Source: Tridacna crocea
Lineage: Eukaryota > Mollusca > Bivalvia > Cardiida > Cardiidae
Direction: 5' to 3'
Length of the DNA stretch: 64,000 bases
Assembly (NCBI GenBank): GCA_943736015.1
Contig: OX031065.1
Coordinates: forward strand, 46,974,992-47,038,991
A program made the translations under genes and the position numbers. The notes below the pieces were generated by a model that was given only the letters and a program-made list of their open reading frames with translations, did not search any database and was not told the DNA's origin. Shown here in pieces: positions 51,536 to 63,489 of the stretch (positions are counted from its first letter, which is position 1; every line of letters begins with the position of its first letter).

Positions 51536-51689
51536 TGGATAATAGATGTCGTAAAGTAGCGGTATCAGGAATTTACATCTGCACTAAGTGGAAAAAACTA
51601 CCAGTACAGTACACATCTAGATGCATAAATGATGTGTTTGCAAGTGATTGGGTAATTGCATAGCCACTTAACTTTTTTTCTGCAAAGCA

Positions 51690-51830
51690 GAAATTTTAAC
51701 GATCGACTTGAGTGGGCTTTTGAAAATATTATCGAAAAAAAAAAATCAGATGATCTGATTTTTTTTCTGCACATTGTTTTTTGCTCTTTAAGACACATTC
51801 TACCATTAGGACAACTTTTACACTACCATC
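51690..51830 (+). mobile_element. Divergent hairpin relative
   Basis: GGCTTTTGAAAATATTATCG, an A-run, ATCAGATGATCTGAT and a T-run mimic the family's layout with a different stem sequence. Confidence 0.45.
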
Positions 51831-51899
51831 TGTAACGGCTTTTAATTTGTGCAAGTTTATGGCTCTGGGCATGACAAAATAGCTAAAATTGTTAACAGC

Positions 51900-52108
51900 T
51901 TAACTCTTTACCAAACAACAAAATTGTAGACTTGCCAAAATTGAAAGCATTTTCAAACGACAAAATAAGTATGACTGAAAATATTTAACTTGGTTTTGGA
52001 AGGGTAGAAAACATTGCTGGTTACCAGCATTTTCTCTGTTTCCCACAATGTTTTCAAAAGGCTTCTTTCTCAGGGTAGTCAGAGTCGAGAATGTTTGGTA
52101 ATGGGTTG
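51900..52108 (-). mobile_element. TTAA hairpin element, subfamily A, partial arm loss
   Basis: Left TTAA, right TTGA. The left arm has lost GTGGGAAAAGGAGAAAAT (reads ACATTGCTGG). Confidence 0.87.
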
Positions 52109-52212
52109 ATACAATTGTTTCTGGCTTTGAGATATTACCATAGCTCCCTGTCATTATCTGACTTGTTCTTTTTAACTCACCTAAGCACACAGTTTACTGT
52201 TCATACTTTACC

Positions 52213-52825
52213 TTAAAGGTGGGTATTTAGAATTTTTACATCTCACCAAATTAAATTTCATACTTTACCTTAAAGGTGGGTATTTAGAATTTTTACATCT
52301 CACCAAATTAAAAAATATATATATCACTGAAATTCATATGAAAAAATAATACAAGTCACCAATAATTAAGATTCGTAAAATTACAAAAAAAAAAAAAAAA
52401 TTGATGGTGTTCCCTTAAAAGGCTACGTTGCCTCTTAATTTTTAGATTTGGCGCCGAAAATCAGTAAAGCATTGTGGGAATGTCAAGTGACTGGCACGTG
52501 ACTCATAACGCTTAAATTCCATTACATAACAAACATGTAATAATTATTTTCCATAATGTCTTCTTCAGACGCTATGTTTGAAACTTCGTCTGTGTTTTCC
52601 TGTATTTAAATGAGCGAATTGATCATCTAAAAATAGAATGTGTCTCCTGTTGGTGTCAACCTGCGTCGTAGTAAATCTCTAATTTCTCGGGTCGTAGGAT
52701 GGTTTTCAACTACTGGGGTTTTATGAATGAAAATTAAAAGGTTTTGGGAGTATGAGGATGATTTTTTTGCATTTTTGTAAAATTTTTGTCCCAAAATCTG
52801 AAGGGCCACCTTTAAAGGTGGGTAT
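52213..52825. mobile_element. AAAGGTGGGTATTTAG element
   Basis: AAAGGTGGGTATTTAG stands at 52216, 52271 and 52814. The interior includes CACTGAAATTCATATGAAAA, an A-run and ACTGGGGTTTTATGAATGAA. A diverged relative occupies about 61665-62640. Confidence 0.6.
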
Positions 52826-54389
52826 TTAGTTTTTTTCACATCTAATCATATCATAAAATATATGTATCATATTGAGATGGGTCGTTGTCCATCAGTCCAT
52901 CCGTCCATAAACAATTACTAAAAAATCTTCTTTTCTGAAACCACCAATCAGATTTCAATGGAACTTCACAGAAGGGATGCACTTTCAGAATACTTCAAAG
53001 ACTTGAATTCCATGAAGAACTCTGGTTGCCATCACAACCAAAAGTAAAAACTTCAAAAATCTTCTTGTCCTAAGCCGTAAGGTCTAGAGCTGTCATATAT
53101 GGCATGTAGCATTTTCTAGTGGACCTCTACCAAAATACTTCAAATTATGGCCCTAGTGTTGAAAATGGCCAAATGTTGTGGCTTCTTGGATTTCACATAG
53201 AGATAATGAAGGAAATTTTTAAAAATATTCTTGTTCCAAACTGTAACGGCTAGAGCTTTGATATATGGCAGGTAGCATCATCTATGGCACTCTACCAAAA
53301 TACTTCAAATTATGGCCCTGGTGTGAAAATTAGCCCTATATTGTTGGTCTCAGATTTCACATAGAGATTTTGTTTTTGAATGAGAAAAAGTGCTACATTT
53401 GACTTTGTTTACATTCTAGCATCTACAAGTATCAATCAATCAGCACCAAACTTGGTGCTGATTGGTTGATACTTGTAGATGCTAGAATATGTATGCCTAT
53501 AAGATTTCAGATGACTTTGACATTGGGTATTATCCGACTAGAATGACGGGAGTTACTTGTAGATGCTAGAATATGTATGACTATAAGATCCCGGATGACT
53601 TTGATAATGGGTATTATCCAACTAGAATGACGGGAGTTATTTGCCCATGAACTATAAAAACTACTATATTTGACATTGTTCACACTAGCATCTATAAATA
53701 TCAACCATTCAGCACCAAACTTGGTCAAAATGTATATGACTATCAGATCTCGGATTAATTTGTTAATGGGTGTAATCAGACCAGAATGACAAAGAGTTAT
53801 TTGCCCTTGAATGAGAAAGTTCACAGTTCCTTGTAATAGTTCCTTGTGCCGATCATAACTTTCTCATATCCAGGATTGACTTGAAACTTGGCATTTTGTG
53901 TTTGTTGCAGTTTGTTACAGCTTTTTCTGCTTTTCCGGAATATAACTTTGTCATCTCTAGCCTGAACATTTTCGAATTTTGTATGCATGATTTATGAATT
54001 AGGGAGTGCAGTGCACAAGAACCACAACTCTTTATATCATGAATTCTCAGTTACTCGCCCTTTGATCTTCATTTTAATAGCATTTCTTGCTTGTGCCTGA
54101 GCAAAAGTTTGTCATCTTATGTAGGAATGACTTGAAATATGGTATACTTAGATGTTGCAATATTTTGAAGTGCAGTGTACATGAATTGTAAGTCTACTTC
54201 ATGCTGTCTTTGCATTATTTCCCTTTGATCGTCAGTTTTACAGTGCTTAATGCTTGTCCGAAATATAACTTTTTCATCTTGAGTAAACTTGGTATGCATG
54301 TTTGTTGCAATATTACCCAGTACTTTGAGCAAGAACAATATCTTCACCTTGGGCGGTTTTTGAGTAATCCCCTTTTATCTTCATTTTTA

Positions 54390-55932
54390 TTAGCTCACCT
54401 GAGCACAACGTGCTCAAGTGGAGCTTTTAGGGTCACTGGGTGTGCGTTGTCCGTCGTGCGTCGTCCGCCGTGCGTCGTCAACAATTCTTTAAACATCAAC
54501 TCCTCCTAAACCGCTGGGCCAATTTGGACCAAACTTGGCAGGAATGTTCCTTGGGAAGTTCTCTTTAAAATTTGCTCACAGGATTTGATTCCGTCAAAAA
54601 CTCTGGTTGCCATGGCAACCAAATGGAATTTTTTAGCAAATTCTTTAAAAATCTTCTCTGAAACGGCTGGTCGGATTTTATTTCACAGATATGTTCCTTG
54701 GGTAACCCTTTTCAAATATTGTTCGTGAAATTTTGATCCGTCAAAAATTGTGGCTCTGGTGAATGGGGGCTACTTGCACTATACAGAAATCAAGGAATTC
54801 TTTAAAAATCTTCTCCTCTGAAACCGCTGGTCAGATTTTGAAATAATTTCACAGATATGTTCCTTGGGTGACCCTTTTCAAAAAGTGTTCGCGAAATTTT
54901 GATCTGTCAAAAAATGTGGCTCTGGTGAATGGGGGCTACTTGCACTATACATAAATGAAGGAATTCTTAAAAAATCTTCTTCTCTGAAACTGCCGGTCAG
55001 ATTTTGAAATAATTTCACAGAGTTGTTCCTTGGGTGACCCTTTTCAAAAAGTGTTCCCGAAATTGTGATTGGTCTAGAAACATGGCTCTGGTGAATGGGG
55101 GCTACTTGCACTATAGGGAAATGAAGAAATTCTTAAAACTTTTTCTTCTCTGAAACCGCTGGTCAGATTTTGAAATAATTTCTCAGGGATGTTCCTTGGG
55201 TGACCCTTTTCAAAAATTGTTCGCGAAATTTTGATTGGTCAAGGAACATGGCTCTGGTGAATGGGGGCTACTTGCACTATAGGGAAATGAAGAAATTTTT
55301 AAAAATTCTTCTTTGAAACGGCTGGACAGATTTTGAAATGATTTCACAGAGATGATCCTTAGGTGACCCTTTTCAAAAACTGTTCACAAAATTTTGATTT
55401 GTCAAGAAACATGGCTCTGGTGAATGGAGGCTTCTTGCACTATATGGAAATGAAGAAATTCTTGAAAATTCTTCTTCTCTGAAACTCCTTGTCAGATTTT
55501 AAAATAATTTGACAGAGATGTTCCTTGCTCTTGTGAATGGGGGCTACTTGCACTATATGGACATGATGAAATTCTTGATAATTCTCTTTCTCTGAAACCC
55601 CTGGTAAGATTTTAAAAGAAATTTTCCGAAATGTTCCTTGGGTGACCCTTTTCAAAACTTGTTCGTAAATTTTGATCCATCAAGAAACATGGCTCTTGTG
55701 GATGGGGGCTACTTGCTCTTATACAGAATTGAAGAATTCTTAAAAATTCTTCTTTTTGAAACTGACGGTCAGATTTCGAAATTAATTTTACAGGTGACCT
55801 TTTGAAAATTGCTTAGCAAAATTATAAATTTGGTTCCAATGTTTCAATACCTCAAAAAAAAAAAAAAAAAAAGGCTATGGTCATCTCAAAAATTCAGGTG
55901 AGCGATCCAGGGCCATCTTGGCCCTCTTGTTG
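54390..55932 (+). mobile_element. Tandem-unit element, seven ~165 bp units, nested
   Basis: Opens TTAGCTCACCTGAGCACAAC, with a GTCCGTCGTGCGTCGTCCGC-rich leader. Units of AACCGCTGGTCAGATTTTG, CTTGGGTGACCCTTTTCA and GGTGAATGGGGGCTACTTGC follow. It closes TTCAGGTGAGCGATCCAGGG and GGCCCTCTTGTT. Same family as 50494-51413 but with about twice as many units. Confidence 0.8.
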
Positions 55933-57229
55933 TATTTTTTGCTTTTCCGAAATGGAACTTTGAAGTCTCAAGTCAAATTGATTAGAGAGTTGATAAACAT
56001 GTTTGTTGCATTACCTTTGCATTGCCCTTTGCAATTATTATTCCTCCTCGAAAACTGGCGGTTGGATGGGCATTTCTGACAATTTGTTGCTCTTGTTTCA
56101 TTATCATTTGGCCTTGAACTTCAATATTTGAAATTTGCAGACCATGTATCGTATATTTTTTGCAAATCCGTAGGAAATAAACCCAATAAACTTCAATGTT
56201 TCTCAGGCAAACGAGTTTTTCGGTACCGCTTCGATTATATTGTTCAAAATTTCATATTAAAATACACTGGGTGAGGCCATCGATCGTGGAAACACTAATT
56301 TTTGATAGAAAATAGCTTCACCCTCTCAAAGCCATCTATTGGCGGAATGATATACACAAAATTCGTCATTTGATCGCTTGGTCTAAGTTTTTTTCGTTCC
56401 AAAACCAGTTCGCTCCTTGGCTTGTTATATAGGATCTGACATGAGTTGGTGTTGGAGATAAAATGTTGTCAAACGAGTCTAGGGAAAATGTTATATAGCA
56501 AACATTTGGTCTCAAAAGTGAATAAATTAACAACTTTATAATGATTACAAATTTTGATCATTAATTTCCTTCTGAGGAACATAGTTCAGCAATGTTTTAG
56601 AAATGAAGCGTATAATTACAGTGTTGACCAAATACAGCACTATTTTCTTACCTCACACGTATGTGACACAAGAAATTCGTAATGGCTGTATTACATTGAA
56701 AACAAAGGAGAGTTATGTAAGAAATAATGCTGATGACAATAAAACAAAAACGAGAAGAAAAAAAAAAACTCAATCAGTTGTGGGTAACATATCCACTTTG
56801 CGTATCTTTGAATATTTGATGAGGGAAAGTGCTTTAAAAGTGGTTGGATCAAAAGGTACCATGCAATGTGATCTAAAAGCTTTTACGATTTCTAATTGTA
56901 ATTGTCGAAAAGTCCTTTAATGACAGTGAATTTAGAATTTATGAAACATATTTTCAGTGAAACTGTCTCAGGACTGTTTGAATCTACAGCGATTCAATAA
57001 GTGCTTAACTACAGATCTTTTCCGCAAAACTCCTCTTTTTTCTTCTTCTTCTTCTCCTTTTTCTTCTTCTTTTACAACCCTAAAAAGGTGATTTTTCAGA
57101 AAATATTGCGAAGAGAAAGTAGTATCTCCTCATGATTATTTCAACGCCAAATTCTTTCGTTTTGACCAAAAGTAATTTGTCGTCTGCACTTGTCGAGCTC
57201 AATTTATCCTGATTCGGCTAAATAGCCAA
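55933..57229. other. Upstream flank of the PAN-F5/8C gene
   Basis: The left part is the tail of the composite repeat. A Lys/Arg-rich 105-codon frame at 56603-56920 is unlikely to be a gene. CTTCTT-rich tracts lie at 57035-57075. Confidence 0.4.
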
Positions 57230-57415
57230 AATGAAATTTTCTATTCCATGGTAAAAATCCAATTATTGCTGTTTCATAATCATGTTTTTTGGGGAATAAC
57301 ATTTCCTTATCGGACAGTGTAGATCAAGAACAGACAACAGATTTTGTGCAGTCTGATCTTGAATGTACACTGTCCGTAAAAGGTCAGTCGCAATTAGCAC
57401 TCAAAGTTTTAATGT
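57230..57415. mobile_element. GATC-palindrome miniature element
   Basis: GTAAAAATCCAATTATT lead, then CGGACAGTGTAGATCAAGAA, inverted GCAGTCTGATCTTGA..ACACTGTCCG and GTCAGTCGCAATTAGCACTC. Less than 200 bp before the PAN-F5/8C gene start. Confidence 0.65.
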
Positions 57416-57607
57416 CAAGATTTTACCATTTACACTTTTCTATAGTTTTCCAAAAGTAAATTTAAGACAGCCTAGAACATGAAGCATTAAAGTAGAACAC
57501 TGACGAAAATTTGATTTTATACTGGATAAACTAACAATTGTGACTTCCTTTCTCAGTTTGTACATGTATAACCTATGATCACATCCTACTTAAAAAGAAA
57601 AAAGAAC

Positions 57608-57926
57608 ATGGCGGTATTTGAGTTACTTGGACGTTTCTCTGTGTTCTATTTTGTTACATTCTGCCTTGCTCTATTTTGTTGCGATGGTCTAATTTTCACC
57701 CAGCACAGAGGCTGGGAAATGTCAGCTCTACATTACAAAAGACTTGAGAAGGTATCTGTAATGTATTGCGTCTTCAAATGTTCCCTGGCGGAAGACTGTG
57801 AGGCAATTTACTATGTTGAAGCCAACAGGACCTGCAACTTTCATAAAGAAATTGGATTTGGGGTCCGACTAACAAAGGATGGAGTGGAAGGAAATGGAAC
57901 TTTTACGAGCATAAAATCTACCGGCG
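57608..57926 (+). CDS. Secreted PAN/apple-like plus F5/8C protein, exon 1
   Basis: The start ATG has good context (AACATGGCG); an in-frame ATG 11 codons upstream is less likely. Residues 1-27 form a signal peptide (hydrophobic VFYFVTFCLALFCC). Residues 35-105 look like a PAN/apple module: CVFKC (Cys54, Cys58), Cys64 before EAIYY, Cys76 in RTCNFHKE. N-glycosylation sequons are at Asn73 and Asn96. The donor is GGCG|GTAAGT, phase 1. PAN modules bind proteins or glycans; with the following discoidin domain this suggests an extracellular lectin-like or adhesion protein of the kind expanded in molluscs. The specific role is unknown. Confidence 0.75.
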
Positions 57927-58039
57927 GTAAGTTAATTCAGAAATATATCGTCGGTTTACTTAAACTAGAGGCGCTTGAGCGCCTGTATCGCTCCACAGGC
58001 CTGATTTTTCTGTAACGGTGAAGAGATCGAAGTTTTTAA

Positions 58040-58261
58040 CAATTACCATTCATTCCTGCATTTTAGGTCACTAAAGAAAAAAAGCTATGAAAAACATTCT
58101 GAGAAAAGAAGAAAATAAAAGTTACCTGCATTTTCTTAGTTTTACACAATAATTTCTACCCTTTTTGATACAAATTTTACTAATTTGAAGATTTATTATG
58201 TTGTCTGCAACATCTTTCAATTATGGCCAGTTATAACAATTTTGTCTTCTGGTTATAGTTA
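58040..58261 (+). mobile_element. TTAA hairpin element, decayed
   Basis: Right end GTCTTCTGGTTATAGTTAA; its TTAA is shared with the next copy. Confidence 0.6.
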
Positions 58262-58448
58262 ACTCATTACCAAACGACAACATTTTAGGGTTGTCCAAAT
58301 GGAAAGCATTTGTAGATGAAAAAATAAAAGTGACTGAAAATTTGAAAGTTGTTTTGTGAAGGGTAGATAGCATTGTGGGAAAAGGTTACCAGCATTTTCT
58401 CCTTTTCCCACAATGTTTTCTAAAGTCTTCTTTGTCAGGGATCAGTTT
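58258..58448 (-). mobile_element. TTAA hairpin element, subfamily A, truncated
   Basis: Left TTAA shared with the previous copy. The left arm is shortened (GGGAAAAGGTTACCAGC) and the right terminus missing. Confidence 0.8.
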
Positions 58449-58605
58449 GATTGGATAACAAAATGCCTTATCACAACAGTAAAGCCCTGTCCCTCTTTGT
58501 AGTAGGTCACCAGTAGGTCAACATACCTTTACCAGAACTAATCAAAGTGTAGAGGTTCTCTTGTTTTATATGAAAAGGAGTATAGATCATGTAAAGCAAC
58601 CATCT

Positions 58606-58834
58606 TTAACTCTTTACCAAAAGACAAAATTTGGGATGTGACCAAACTGAAAGCATTTGCAGACAACAAATTAAACATTGATGAAATGATGATTTCTCTC
58701 TTTGATAGAGTAGAAAACACTGAGGGAAAAGGAGAAAATGCTGATTACCAGCATTTTCTCCTTTTCCAAGAGTGTTTTCCAAAGACTTCTTCTTTAGGGT
58801 CGTTAAAAGTCAGGATTGTATGGTAAAGACTTAC
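58606..58834 (-). mobile_element. TTAA hairpin element, subfamily A
   Basis: The left TTAA is intact and the right has become TTAC. Confidence 0.87.
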
Positions 58835-58949
58835 CACCATTGGAACTAACCTGCAATACAACAGTGAAATCAAAATGAATAGTATGAGAGAAGAAATTTT
58901 TCAAAGATTTTACTTTATACCATAAAAGGAAAATGAGCCTCCCATAAAA

Positions 58950-59306
58950 GCCATGTTTTTTGACGGATCCTTTTTTTTTTTAAGGAATTCTGTAGACCTC
59001 TATCTAAGGAACATTCCTGCAAAAAAATAATGCTATCCAATTAGCGGTGTGGGAGGAGAAGATTTTTAAAGGTTTTTTACTTTGGTTGCCATGGCAACCA
59101 GAATTATTCATGGAACACAATTATTTGAAGGAATTTGAAAGAGGACCACCTAAGGAACATTCCTGTGAAATTTGGTAAAAACCCAGTCAATATTTTCTGA
59201 GGAGAAGTTTTTTAAAGAAAAAGTTTACGGACGGACGTACGGACGCACGGCGGACACAACGCCATGACAATAGCTCGCTGGCCTTTGGCCAGTGGAGCTA
59301 AAAACC
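58950..59306 (-). mobile_element. Tandem-unit element fragment, reversed
   Basis: Ends in GACGGACGTACGGACGCACG and TTTGGCCAGTGGAGCTAAAA, with TTGCCATGGCAACC and AAGGAACATTCCTG inside: the reverse-orientation style of the CTCACCTGAGC group. Confidence 0.5.
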
Positions 59307-59365
59307 TCGTAACTTTAGCTTGTTTCAAGCTGTAGTTTCGAGGTTTTTGAAGTGAATCGACGTTA
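59306..59365. mobile_element. Foldback element, CTCGTAACTACA family, copy 2
   Basis: AACCTCGTAACTTTAGCTTG with its inverted partner AGCTGTAGTTTCGAGGTT, then GAAGTGAATCGACGTTATCC, like the flank of copy 1. It directly follows the GGAGCTAAAA end of a tandem-unit element. Confidence 0.55.
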
Positions 59366-59744
59366 TCCTTGCGGTGTAAAGTACAACAGTAACTGAAATT
59401 GTGTTTTTATGGTAGCTAATATGCTGGCCTTTGACACAATTTTCGGTACTTATAAGGAATGAGTAAATAGAGAACTTTGGTTTCTAAAAAAAATAGACAT
59501 GTTTGTTTTAAGACCCCTGCCAATTTTCTGGTTAAGGAACACCGTCTGTCCTTCTATAAAGATATATCTACTTGTTTAAATTAGACAATGTAGATGAAGA
59601 CAAGGGTACATGTGAATACAAAACCATCCCTACTCGTATATTCTTAATAGATTTCCAAACTTGAAAAGTAACACAGCTTTTTGTTTGGTTAGATGTCTTT
59701 ACATAAAATGTCCATATTTTTTTTTTTTTTTTTTTTTAACATAC

Positions 59745-60300
59745 TAAATTTCCATACATGTCCATGTTCATAAACAATGACTTTTACAGAATATGTCGGT
59801 ACATAAACCATGATTTTTACAGTACATGTCAGTACATAAATAACAATTCTTATATATCAGTACATAAACAATTATTTTTACAGCATATGTCAGTACATTA
59901 TCGATGATTTACAGTGTATGTCGGTACATAAACAATTATTTCTACAGAATGTGTCAGTATACTAACAATCTTTTTTACAGTATATGTATATGCTAGTACA
60001 TAAACAATTATTTCTACAGTACATGTTAGTGAATAAAGAGATATTTCTACAGTTAATTTCAGTATATAGAAAATGAATTACAGTTATAAACAGCTATTCT
60101 TACGCTATATGACAGCACATAATAAATTTTCTAGTACATGTCGATACATAAACAATGATTTACAGTATATGTCAGTTCATAAACAACCATTCTTACAGTA
60201 TATGTCGATACATAAGCGAACATTTTACAGTATAGGTCAGTACATAAACAATGATTCCTACAGTATATGTCAGTACATAAGCAGTGATTCTAACATGATT
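59745..60300. repeat. ~32 bp minisatellite in PAN-F5/8C intron 1
   Basis: Degenerate tandem units of the form ACATAAACAATGATTT then TTACAGTATATGTCAGT, around 17 copies. It starts after a T-rich run at 59719-59737. Confidence 0.85.
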
Positions 60301-60483
60301 CGAAATTTTTTGCTATTTATAAATTTTGTAAGTATCAAAGGACGAGTCAACTTCATGATTCAGGCTGTTGTCACACAAGATGGATTTCGGATTTTATGGA
60401 TCCATAATTATGTGACGACTTGCTTGGTATAATCCATCACAGAGATAAAAGAAACTCTTTTGCCCGTACATGACTAAATAAGT

Positions 60484-60712
60484 TTAACCCTTTACTCCAT
60501 GGAAACTCATTTCTACACATTGCTTGCAGGAGCCTTTGGAAAACATTGTGGCAAAAGGTGAAATTGCTCGTCACGAGCAATTTCACCTTTTGTCACAATG
60601 TTTTCTATGGTATCAAAAGGTTTCATTTACATGTAAGAAACGGCTTCATCCTTGCTGTTATGTATGGTTAATAATAGATGCCATAGGAATGCCTTATGGG
60701 GTAAAGGGTTAA
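60484..60712 (+). mobile_element. TTAA hairpin element, subfamily B
   Basis: Both TTAA sites. The stem GGCAAAAGGTGAAATTGCTC is perfect save one G-T pair; centre CGTCACG. Confidence 0.92.
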
Positions 60713-61126
60713 CAGATGGGTGCATGATACCATGTTGGTACTAGCACATGATGTAGGCTTAATGATGCCGCTCAGAAAAGAAAAATAGCCACTGTTATTC
60801 CAAGAACAGTTTTACCAGAAAGTTGCACAAAATGGTGACTGTTGAACGGATCTTTGTAGCACGGGACTGTTTGGGAAAAAGTTAATAGGTTGTGATTAAT
60901 TGGATGTTTTTTACGGCGCTTTCAACATTATTTCAGTCACATCACAGCAACAGTTCACATACTCACGAATGTCTTTGGTTCCACCAGCACAAGGCAAAGG
61001 CTCTAAAGTGTCTCGCGAGAGGACCAGCCCACCCACCCTTACACCGCCACGGGCCTCCAAGTTCCGAGTCCCACACTTAACCACTAAGCAACACAGGACC
61101 CATACAAAGTGTGTAAATGAATCCAG

Positions 61127-61358
61127 TTAACCCTTTACCCTATAAGGCATTTCTATGGTATCTCTAATAGACCCTAAATAACAGCAAGGATGAAGCTGTT
61201 TCTTATGTGAATACGAGTGCACCTTTTGATAGCATAGAAAGCATTGTAACAAAAGGTGAAATTGCTCGTCACGAGCAATTTCACCTTTTCTCACAATGTT
61301 TTCCAAAGGCTCCAACAAGCAATGCGTCGAAATGAGTATCTATTGAGTAATGGGTTAA
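61127..61358 (-). mobile_element. TTAA hairpin element, subfamily B, 20 bp before a splice acceptor
   Basis: Both TTAA sites; centre GCTCGTCACGAGC. It ends just upstream of PAN-F5/8C exon 2. Confidence 0.92.
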
Positions 61359-61378
61359 ATTGCTGTATCTATCTACAG

Positions 61379-61539
61379 GTGACTGGGTTTACTTGGTGTC
61401 CGGGGAGTATGGAGTTCAAGATACAGCCCTGCAAGCCTCGGAGTCTGGTGCAGGATACGGCCCCGGCGCAGCACGACTGAATGGTAGTGACGGCTGGAGA
61501 ACACCGTTCTTCTATCCGTCGGTAAAACCGTGGATTCAG
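61379..61539 (+). CDS. F5/8 type C domain, first half (exon 2)
   Basis: The acceptor is CTATCTACAG. Phase 1 in, joining exon 1 as Gly107; the donor is CAG|GTAAAA, phase 0; residues 107-160. The run YGPGAARLNGSDGWRTP followed by KPWIQ is a typical discoidin/F5-8C pattern. The cysteine that often opens the domain is missing. A hairpin element ends 20 bp before the acceptor, so it lies within the branch-point/pyrimidine-tract zone. Confidence 0.8.
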
Positions 61540-61664
61540 GTAAAACTCCGATATTTCAACACTCAGCAATCCTCGATTCTTCAGTCTCATTAAGGGGGGG
61601 GGGGGGGGGAGGGGCCTTTCTGACAACGCTATGGAAAAACGAGAAAATGCTTGTTGCAAGTTTG

Positions 61665-62640
61665 TTTATTTATGTATCACTGAAATTTATATGAAAAAAC
61701 AATACAAATCATCAATAATTAAGAATCATAGAATTACAAAAAAAAAAAAGTGACGCATAAATTCCATTAACATAACAAACATGTAATTATTTTCCCCAAT
61801 GTCTTCTTCGGACGCTATATTTGAAGCTTCCTCTATGTATTTCCGATCAATCTCCGAGCAGTGTTGTCGTTCGTTACTCTCACATGCATCTCTGCGATGG
61901 GCTAAACGACAAGAATCTTGTCAAACCGAGGAAAAGATGTTTTGTGACTGTTTGACTGTTTCGTGTGTAAAATTATAAGGCAGACAAAGGAAATATGATT
62001 CTGGATAACTTATAGGTGTTTTCAAACTGATGAATTTACCTGTATAAAATGGAACTATTTTTTTCGAGCCTCTTCATTGATCAGAATCTTACGCTAAGTT
62101 TAACAAAAATAGCTGCGCCCTTGAATGATGACAACAGTTTTGACACACCGATAAATCTAAGGTGATAAGATTAAAAAACAAGTTATGATCCTTTAAAAGA
62201 TATTTAAGCTTTTCAGAAAATCCGTGTTTTTCACATTGCCTACCACTTAGTCTGATTGGCCGTATGCTGTTTCAACAGCACACAAAGTAATCGACACTGG
62301 TCTTTCTTTCACCGGCGTTTGTGTCGCCATTTTGAGTTCTGGTCATGTGACGAAAGTATCACGTAATGACGGACTACTTTCTGAGCCCACTACAGAGGTG
62401 AATGTAATGATCCGGAGTGCAAGAGAGTGATTTCCGATATGTAAATGAGCGAGTTGCTCATGTAAAAATAGACCGTGTTTCCCGCCGATGTCGACCTTGG
62501 CCTTATAAAATCTCTGATTTCTCTTGTTGTCGTATGGTTTTTGACCACTGGGGTTTTATAAATGAAAATTAAAATGCTTATTCGTTTGTATGTTTGTAAT
62601 TTTTTTTTTCTCAAAGTCCAAAGGGCCACCTGTAAAAATA
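61665..62640. mobile_element. Diverged relative of the AAAGGTGGGTATTTAG element
   Basis: It shares CACTGAAATTTATATGAAAA with an A-run, ATAACAAACATGTAAT..TTTTCC, TCTTCTTCGGACGCTAT, and later ACTGGGGTTTTATAAATGAA and AAAGGGCCACCT. It lies in intron 2 of the PAN-F5/8C gene. Confidence 0.55.
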
Positions 62641-63489
62641 CATCGTCACATGTTTTCATTCAGTTATTTTAACCAATTTCATCTTTATTTTAAGTAAATA
62701 ACGTTATAATGATTCGTGTACCTTCATGCCAAACCTTGCCCCTGACGGTTGTAAGGTTACCCAGATTACGGTGGATAGAAAATACATTTCATTCTCTAGA
62801 GGCTATCTCCCCGTGGGGTCTCAGGCTTTTTTTACGGTATAAAGTAGGACCTCAGCCTTTCTCTATGACATGTCGTAGAAGGAGACTAAAATTAGAGACA
62901 AACGGCTGCTTTCCTCATAATTCGTAGGATTGCAGCAGGCTGTGTAGTTCTTAATCCAAATCCTTTATTTTTTTTCTCGATGTAAATAGGCGGTTTGGAA
63001 TGGAAATTTAGCCTGTGGGACCCCATGTGGTTTAATCGGGAGTATAAGAATTAACCGCTGCAGTCCCGCCATCGTCACATCTGCCATTTCATCTGGCGGA
63101 ACAAAAGTGAAAGCATGCATGTCGTAAAAGGCGACAAAAGGTGCATCATTTAGTGTTTCGTCCATTCCTCATTTATCATGCTTATCTTATGTTGTTGCAC
63201 ATGTATGTTATTTTCACCTCGCATTATTGTTTCCTAAGTAAGTGCGCCCAGTATGACGTAAGTTGTCGACGGCCCTTAAAGCGCTATTCATTCAGTTATT
63301 CATTCATTCCAGAGGCTATCCAAGACACCATTGTGGTTGTTTCCGGTTTTAAATAGAAGACAAGTCCTTTGGCTCTCTTTATCCCTTGCATCTTTTATCG
63401 ATTTTTATCTATGTTAACACCGCTGACAAGATTCTACATACTATCAAATTTTAACACTGTTTACCCTCTGGCTCTAAAGATGTATCTGT
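62641..63489. other. PAN-F5/8C intron 2, nothing recognised
   Basis: Unique-looking sequence with short non-convincing frames on both strands. Confidence 0.4.

Larger units (their letters stand above)
52183..56100. mobile_element. Composite of nested tandem-unit elements
   Basis: The outer material opens AACTCACCTAAGCACACAGT and ends near CAATTTGTTGCTCTTGTTTC. It encloses a 52213-52825 element bounded by CTTTAAAGGTGGGTATTTAG, units with CTAGAATGACGGGAGTTA and an inverted pair around 53420-53490 (GTATCAATCAATCAGCACCA), and the separate element at 54390-55932. No coding sequence was recognised. Confidence 0.55.

Noticed and set aside
56603..56920. 105-codon Lys/Arg/Asn-rich open frame
   Set aside because: No domain, signal or splice context; the composition is what AT-rich noncoding DNA gives.
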